The notes under the pieces were generated by a model. It saw only the letters and a list, made by a program, of their open reading frames with translations, was not told where the DNA came from and ran no database searches. The translations under genes and the position numbers were made by a program. This document shows, piece by piece, positions 7,401 through 9,856 of a DNA stretch of 9,856 nucleotides. Origin of the DNA: an uncultured Collinsella sp. (lineage in GTDB: Bacteria; Actinomycetota; Coriobacteriia; Coriobacteriales; Coriobacteriaceae); contig URNJ01000059.1 in the NCBI GenBank assembly GCA_900549215.1, positions 1 to 9,856 of the forward strand, written 5' to 3'. Position 1 is the stretch's first letter. Each line of letters starts with the position of its first letter.

Positions 7401-7481
7401 AGCTTCAGTTTTGAGGTGTCCCTGCGACCGCTGACGTCTGCCGATCTGGCTCAGGCGCTGGCACCCATTAAGGAGGCATAA
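4473..7481 (+). CDS. ebgA: Beta-galactosidase, EbgA type (glycoside hydrolase family 2)
   Basis: This 1002-residue enzyme hydrolyses terminal beta-galactosides in the cytoplasm (no signal peptide). GH2 domains in order: sugar-binding jelly roll (~40-215, with YTDEGFPFPVDQPFVPSD and EDQDMWWASGIFRDVYL), immunoglobulin-like domain (~216-310), TIM barrel (~320-600), linker domain (~600-700) and the beta-galactosidase small-chain domain (~710-990). Catalytic residues are visible: acid/base E435 in MGNESGYG and nucleophile E497 in NCEYGHSMGNGPGG. As I recall E. coli EbgA, similarity runs the whole length (for example EDRNADTVDVISTMYSRV and LGLGSNSWGSEVLDS), and EbgA fits better than LacZ because ebgC follows. 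D95 and W963 match the wild-type D92 and W977 of E. coli EbgA. ATG 4473 has AAGGAG seven bases upstream. Its last codons carry the ebgC ribosome binding site, so translation is probably coupled. The natural substrate is not certain. Confidence 0.95.
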   Translation: MDAINDWENQALTHRNRLTPHAYFMGYETADLAATYSRELSRGFVQLSGSWQFRLFEGPAAVSNEALCTYEPEWDHVEVPHLWQVDGYGNLAYTDEGFPFPVDQPFVPSDDPTGVYQRIVKLPAVPAGAREIIRFDGIESYGELYVNGKFIGMTKGSRLSAEFDVTDALVEGDNLFAVKVLQYSDGSYIEDQDMWWASGIFRDVYLMQRPAAHLVDFRFRTHREGDAALITLDTVAEGASRVVYTLSDGQNVVATGECVDGHAECSVADAHFWNPEDPFLYDLTFEVYDGDEVSEYVPHRQGLAEVTVEGNHIYLNGTYFKMHGVNRHEFDCRRGRAITEEDMLWDIRFMKRHNINAVRTSHYANDPRFYELCDEYGIMLVAETDMESHGFENIGNIALVTDDPAWESAYVDRVERLVMQERNHACIIMWSMGNESGYGCNIRAMYAKAHELDGRPVHYEEDRNADTVDVISTMYSRVSQMNDFGEHPFPKPRINCEYGHSMGNGPGGLSEYQEVFDRWDCIQGQFIWEWCDHGLAAVTEDGVAYDMYGGDNGDYPNNSNFCIDGMVFPWQQPSPGLTEYGQVICPVRMAYDAEAGELTVTNKRWFTTLEDVCLSAETLVDGDVVCRKTLMPGAVAPGESVQLPLVIREAAVGETLLTVRAYTMAAHAWCEPMFQLGASQFAIANHPAPAIAAPTRPELTVEETEQEIRIHSLNGELTFSKVNGTVSEWKASGRDVMTSGPQVGFWHPLVDNHAQEYDSLWKDNFIDVMQTSTRKVSWKQDGNAVVVTVSQRIAPPVRAFGMRVELVYTVLPSGRVDLKVSGEPYGDYSDIIPRIGISFEVPGCDRAVEWYGHGPGENYPDSLRANPVGHYRTTVDDMFTPYVMPQDCANREGTRWVALRSSHGDGVLVTRPADAASNPFSFSAWPYSCEAIDNAKHVYDLVPGDTVTVNINDQLLGLGSNSWGSEVLDSYRTRFESFSFEVSLRPLTSADLAQALAPIKEA

Positions 7482-7484
7482 GTC

Positions 7485-7940
7485 ATGCATGTCTTTAATT
7501 CGCGTGCTGATTTCGACGCCCAGATGAAGTCCGTCAAGAAGTGGATGCGTACCGGACAGGCGCTCGACGGCGTTTCTGAACTGCAGCACGATGTGGCGTA
7601 CTCTATCGGCGACTCGCTGGTGTATTGGTGGGTGAACGCCCACGAGGCGGCTACTGCCGATCTGCTCGGTCACCGTCGCTACCATGCCGTGCTCGCCCCG
7701 CTCGACGGCGATCTGACCGTCGAGGTGGCTTCCAAGGCCGATCTTACCTGTACGCGCGCTTACAGTGATATCGACGATCGCGAGCGCTTTGAGGGTACGG
7801 GGGAGACCGTGACGATTCCCGCCGGCGGCGTTGCCGTCGTCGAAATTGACGAGGCCTACCGTGTTATCGCCGAGGCTTCGGATCCCCGCGTCGTGGTACT
7901 GCACGTGACGGTCGAAGGTTATTCCTTCCCCAACAAGTAG
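7485..7940 (+). CDS. ebgC: EbgC, small accessory subunit of the Ebg beta-galactosidase (YhcH/YjgK/YiaL family)
   Basis: The 151-residue protein is of the YhcH/YjgK/YiaL (DUF386) beta-barrel family. In E. coli, EbgC (149 residues) joins EbgA in a hetero-octamer needed for full activity. Recognisable EbgC features in order: KKWMRTGQAL near the N-terminus, SIGDSLVYWWV (~44-54), the metal-site-like GHRRYHAVLAPLDG (~65-78), FEGTGETVTIPAGG (~105-118) and a C-terminal HVTVEGYSFPNK, close to the E. coli ending as I recall it. ATG 7485 is three bases after the ebgA stop; its AAGGAGG (7470-7476) lies inside ebgA, eight bases upstream of the start, so the two are surely one transcript with coupled translation. 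It ends with TAG, followed by a 153-bp structured gap before the transporter. Confidence 0.92.
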   Translation: MHVFNSRADFDAQMKSVKKWMRTGQALDGVSELQHDVAYSIGDSLVYWWVNAHEAATADLLGHRRYHAVLAPLDGDLTVEVASKADLTCTRAYSDIDDRERFEGTGETVTIPAGGVAVVEIDEAYRVIAEASDPRVVVLHVTVEGYSFPNK

Positions 7941-7944
7941 TATT

Positions 7945-7958
7945 CGTCCGTTTGGACG
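7945..7958 (+). other. Small hairpin after ebgC (segments 1 and 2 of a possible attenuator)
   Basis: CGTCC (7945-7949) pairs with GGACG (7954-7958) around the loop GTTT, starting four bases after the ebgC stop. Both arms are also complementary to the arms of the hairpin at 8027-8057, so alternative pairings are possible. Confidence 0.35.
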
Positions 7959-7973
7959 TTTGCTTCGCGCTGT

Positions 7974-8017
7974 TAAGGGAGATGGCTTTGTTGACTCCCT
8001 TTTCCCCATTTCCCTTA
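7974..8017 (+). terminator. Imperfect terminator or processing hairpin between ebgC and the transporter
   Basis: TAAGGGAGATGG (7974-7985) can pair with CCATTTCCCTTA (8006-8017) over 12 bp with one G-U wobble. Alternatively AAGGGAG (7975-7981) pairs perfectly with CTCCCTT (7995-8001), followed by TTCCCC. The two folds exclude each other. Without a clean T-run this is more likely a weak terminator or mRNA-stability element that lowers transporter expression relative to ebgAC. Confidence 0.3.
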
Positions 8018-8026
8018 GCAGGTGCG

Positions 8027-8061
8027 CCGTCCGTGTTTGCACTTGCAGCTCGGACGGTTTT
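8027..8061 (+). terminator. Terminator-like hairpin just upstream of the ygjI-like gene
   Basis: CCGTCCG (8027-8033) pairs perfectly with CGGACGG (8051-8057) around a 17-nt loop and is followed by four T residues (8058-8061). With only four T and a long loop it is probably a partial terminator or attenuator. A weak promoter (TTGCAC 8037-8042 with TAGATG 8061-8066) could also lie here, but I would not rely on it. Confidence 0.35.
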
Positions 8062-8093
8062 AGATGACATTTAACAGATGATTGGGAGGGCTT

Positions 8094-9398
8094 ATGAGCT
8101 CTGAAAAACGAGGAACGATTGGTTCGTTCGCTCTGCTGGGCATGACGGTCGCCGCCGTGTTCGGTATCAAGAACATCATCAACAACAACGCGGCCATCGG
8201 CTTGGCAGCAGCGCCGTCGTTCTTTTTCGCCACGCTTTTGTACTTTGTCCCCTATACCCTGGTTACCGCCGAGTTCGTCGGCCTCAACAAGGACTCCGAG
8301 TCGGGCGTGTACGCATGGGTTAAGACCTCGATGGGTGGTCGCTGGGCGTTCCTGACGGCATTTAGCTACTGGTTCGTTAACCTGTTCTTCTTTGCGTCCG
8401 TCCTGCCCAACGTCATCATCTACGCGAGCTACGTGTTCTTTGGTGCCAACGCCGAGCTTTCGCAGCTGTGGATCACCATTATCGAGATCGTCGTCTTTGC
8501 TATCGCCACGTGGGTTTCGACCAAGGGCGCTAAGTGGATCGGTTCCATTTCCTCCTTCGGTTCGACCGCGGCTCTCGGCCTGACCGCCGTGTTCATCCTG
8601 CTGTCCCTGGCTGCTGCCTTTGGCGGCGTTGAGTTCGCTACGGCTCCTACTCCCGCTAACATGGCTCCCGACATGAGCAACTTCGCAACTGCGTGGGGCT
8701 TCTTCGGTACGCTTGCCTGGATCATCCAGGGCGTTGGCGGCGCTGAGTCTGTCGGCGTGTTCCTTAACGACCTTAAGGGTGGCGTCAAGGCCTTCGTGCG
8801 CACCGTCGTTATCGCCGGCCTGACCATCGGCCTTCTGTATGCAGGCGCTTCACTGCTGGTTAACCTGTTCATCCCCGAGGGCGGCGTTGCCATCTCCACC
8901 GGTATCTTCGACGTATTCGGCGCTGTCTTTGCCCACTTTGGCATTCCCATGGAAGTGTCTACGCGCGCCATCGGCTTGATCCTTCTCGCCGCCACGCTGG
9001 GCTCCCTCATGATGTGGACCTCTGCTCCCATCAAGGTTTTCTTCACCGAGATCCCCAAGGGCGTCTTTGGTAGCAAGATCGTCGAGCTCAACGAGCATGG
9101 CATTCCCGCCCGCGCCGCTTGGCTGCAGTTCGCCATCGTCGTCCCCATCCTGATCATTCCGGCCCTGGGCTCCGGTAACCTCGACGACCTGCTCATGATC
9201 GTCACCAACATGACTGCTGCCACCGCTCTGCTCCCGCCGCTGCTGATTTTGCTTGCCTACTTTATGCTGCGCAAGAACTTTGACGCCGCTCCCCGTGGCT
9301 TCCGCATGGGTTCGCGCAGCTTTGGCCTGGTCGTTGCCGCATTCCTGCTTGTGGTCTTCTGCTTCGTGCTTATCTGCGGCACCATTCCGCTCGATTAG
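8094..9398 (+). CDS. YgjI-like APC-superfamily transporter, cut short by an in-frame TAG
   Basis: An inner-membrane transporter of the amino acid/polyamine/organocation superfamily, glutamate:GABA-antiporter-like branch. It reads 434 codons to TAG 9396-9398; E. coli YgjI is about 477 residues as I recall. Characteristic segments are the TM1 region MTVAAVFGIKNIINNN (~17-32), FVPYTLVTAEFVGLN (~51-65), SESGVYAWVKTSMGGRWAFL (~68-87), GVGGAESVGVFLNDLKGG (~217-234) and NEHGIPARAAWLQF. About 11 membrane helices precede the TAG, and a twelfth is encoded in frame after it (9399-9557). As written the product lacks its last helix and cytoplasmic tail and may be non-functional. Start choice: ATG 8094 follows GGGAGGG (8084-8090); an upstream TTG (8082) would overlap that site. 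It follows ebgC, as ygjI does in E. coli. Substrate unknown; a link to EbgA's substrate is inferred. Confidence 0.85.
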   Translation: MSSEKRGTIGSFALLGMTVAAVFGIKNIINNNAAIGLAAAPSFFFATLLYFVPYTLVTAEFVGLNKDSESGVYAWVKTSMGGRWAFLTAFSYWFVNLFFFASVLPNVIIYASYVFFGANAELSQLWITIIEIVVFAIATWVSTKGAKWIGSISSFGSTAALGLTAVFILLSLAAAFGGVEFATAPTPANMAPDMSNFATAWGFFGTLAWIIQGVGGAESVGVFLNDLKGGVKAFVRTVVIAGLTIGLLYAGASLLVNLFIPEGGVAISTGIFDVFGAVFAHFGIPMEVSTRAIGLILLAATLGSLMMWTSAPIKVFFTEIPKGVFGSKIVELNEHGIPARAAWLQFAIVVPILIIPALGSGNLDDLLMIVTNMTAATALLPPLLILLAYFMLRKNFDAAPRGFRMGSRSFGLVVAAFLLVVFCFVLICGTIPLD

Positions 9399-9557
9399 CC
9401 GCTGTGGCTGACGCTGGTCTACAACGTTGGCGGCGTGGTTGTCTTCCTGGGCCTTGCCGTGATGTGGTACAACCGCTACATCAACCGCCTGCGCGAGACC
9501 GATCCCGAGGCCGCCGAGAGCGAACTGCGTCCGTCTGTCCTCGACATGATGGAGTAG
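9396..9557 (+). pseudogene. In-frame C-terminal remainder of the ygjI-like transporter beyond TAG
   Basis: Directly after TAG 9396-9398 the same frame stays open for 52 codons to TAG 9555-9557. It encodes PLWLTLVYNVGGVVVFLGLA followed by MWYNRYINRLRETDPEAAES: a hydrophobic helix, a positive membrane-edge segment and an acidic tail. As I recall the E. coli YgjI C-terminus, it contains a closely similar FYNVGGIVIFLGF segment, so this is the true end of the gene (487 codons counting the TAG). Codon choice (CTG, GTC, GGC, TAC) matches the rest. It has no ribosome binding site or start of its own, so it is expressed only by readthrough or not at all. Confidence 0.8.
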
Positions 9558-9604
9558 CGGCTAGGATTAATCTACGGCTGTGGAATAAATCGATTCCCTT
9601 TCCT

Positions 9605-9634
9605 AAGGAGGGGCCTTGCGAGGCCCCTCCTTTT
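9605..9634 (+). terminator. Intrinsic terminator of the ebg operon
   Basis: A 12-bp perfect stem, AAGGAGGGGCCT (9605-9616) with AGGCCCCTCCTT (9621-9632), has the 4-nt loop TGCG and a T-run (9631-9634, then GTGTTTT). It lies 47 bp after the second TAG of the transporter and about 205 bp after the first. That position fits the longer reading frame as the original gene. Confidence 0.93.
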
Positions 9635-9824
9635 GTGTTTTGGGGCATGGTTTTGGACCCCGTGGTCAAAAAATGCTAAATATGAGTACTGTTGCAAAAG
9701 AGGTGTCATATTTTTCGGCTTGCTCAGAGCGAAAATGGGCTCAAAATCGATTTATCTAACCCCCTTTAAAGGGCGTTTGACGGTTTTCAACCTCTTCGAA
9801 TGGTAGCGCACAGAGATGTGGTGT
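9635..9824. other. AT-rich non-coding island between two hairpins
   Basis: I see no credible gene in the 190 bp between the operon terminator and the final palindrome. The stretch is clearly richer in A and T than its surroundings. It holds an 8-bp perfect inverted repeat, AAATATGA (9678-9685) with TCATATTT (9706-9713), spaced by 20 bp; a 12-bp palindrome CCCTTTAAAGGG (9762-9773); and an interrupted inverted repeat around GGACCCCGTGGTC (9656-9668). TTGACG (9777-9782) could be a -35 but has no good -10. It could be a dispersed intergenic repeat, a small RNA gene, or the regulatory region of a gene beyond the right edge. Confidence 0.3.
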
Positions 9825-9850
9825 AAGAGGCGGGGCATGCCCCGCCTCTT
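9825..9850. terminator. 26-bp perfect palindrome at the right edge, probable terminator hairpin
   Basis: AAGAGGCGGGGCA (9825-9837) is followed at once by its exact reverse complement TGCCCCGCCTCTT (9838-9850). As RNA it forms an 11-bp GC-rich stem with a CATG loop. It is followed by CCCTTT up to the end of the window, so the T-run cannot be fully judged. There is no obvious gene to its left for it to terminate apart from the island above; it may terminate a small RNA, back up the operon terminator, or belong to a gene on the right. Confidence 0.5.
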
Positions 9851-9856
9851 CCCTTT

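Noticed and set aside
4449..8042. A 1197-codon open frame on the minus strand, antisense to ebgA and ebgC
   Set aside because: It mirrors ebgA and ebgC almost exactly, its product is low-complexity (rich in V, A, H, D, G, L) and resembles no family, and GC-rich codon use commonly keeps this antisense frame open.
8429..9223. A 264-codon minus-strand frame antisense to the transporter
   Set aside because: Composition-driven shadow with no ribosome binding site or recognisable domain.
9396..9398. Genome-wide reassignment of UAG or pyrrolysine coding as the reason for the in-frame TAG
   Set aside because: serB, aspS and ebgC in the same window end in UAG at family-typical lengths, so UAG is a normal stop; a local mutation or local readthrough is simpler.
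9404..9679. A 91-codon plus-strand frame covering the transporter tail and terminator
   Set aside because: It reads the transporter's C-terminal coding sequence in the wrong frame and runs through the terminator hairpin; the codons in frame with the transporter encode a convincing membrane helix instead.

Overview
This window looks like a chromosomal segment of a GC-rich actinobacterium. Coriobacteriia, probably a gut Collinsella, is my best guess from codon usage, gene content and protein style; this is inference, because no rRNA gene or other marker lies in the window. The genes are ordinary metabolic and translation genes plus one sugar-utilisation locus. I see no phage, transposon or CRISPR array.

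Layout. At the left edge is the 5' part of a leftward larB (nickel-pincer cofactor synthesis). Its presumed promoter overlaps a perfect 11-bp inverted repeat. Next is a leftward serB (phosphoserine phosphatase), divergent from a rightward aspS (aspartyl-tRNA synthetase) that has a structured leader and ends in a strong intrinsic terminator. A leftward LacI-family repressor gene follows. A 377-bp divergent intergenic region separates it from a rightward operon: ebgA (GH2 beta-galactosidase), ebgC (its small accessory subunit) and a YgjI-like APC-superfamily transporter. A strong terminator closes the operon. The last ~220 bp are non-coding, AT-rich and palindromic, and end in a 26-bp perfect palindrome.

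How the genes work together. The intergenic region carries three nearly identical 16-mer palindromes with a CAACCGGTTG core. One overlaps the likely ebgA -35 and one covers the likely start of transcription, so the LacI-family protein very probably represses ebgA-ebgC in response to a sugar. The order ebgA-ebgC-ygjI is the one I recall from Escherichia coli, although there ebgR is co-directional rather than divergent.

Most notable observations: (1) the ygjI-like gene is interrupted by an in-frame TAG (9396-9398), after which 52 more codons continue in frame and encode what looks like the family's last membrane helix and C-terminal tail; (2) the ebgC-ygjI gap has four mutually complementary segments arranged like a transcription attenuator; (3) larB has a strong unassigned operator-like palindrome; (4) the aspS leader holds a stable hairpin and a possible leaderless 40-codon upstream ORF; (5) the EbgA homologue keeps both residues that, as I recall, limit lactose hydrolysis in wild-type E. 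coli EbgA. I did not find a wholly new multi-gene system.
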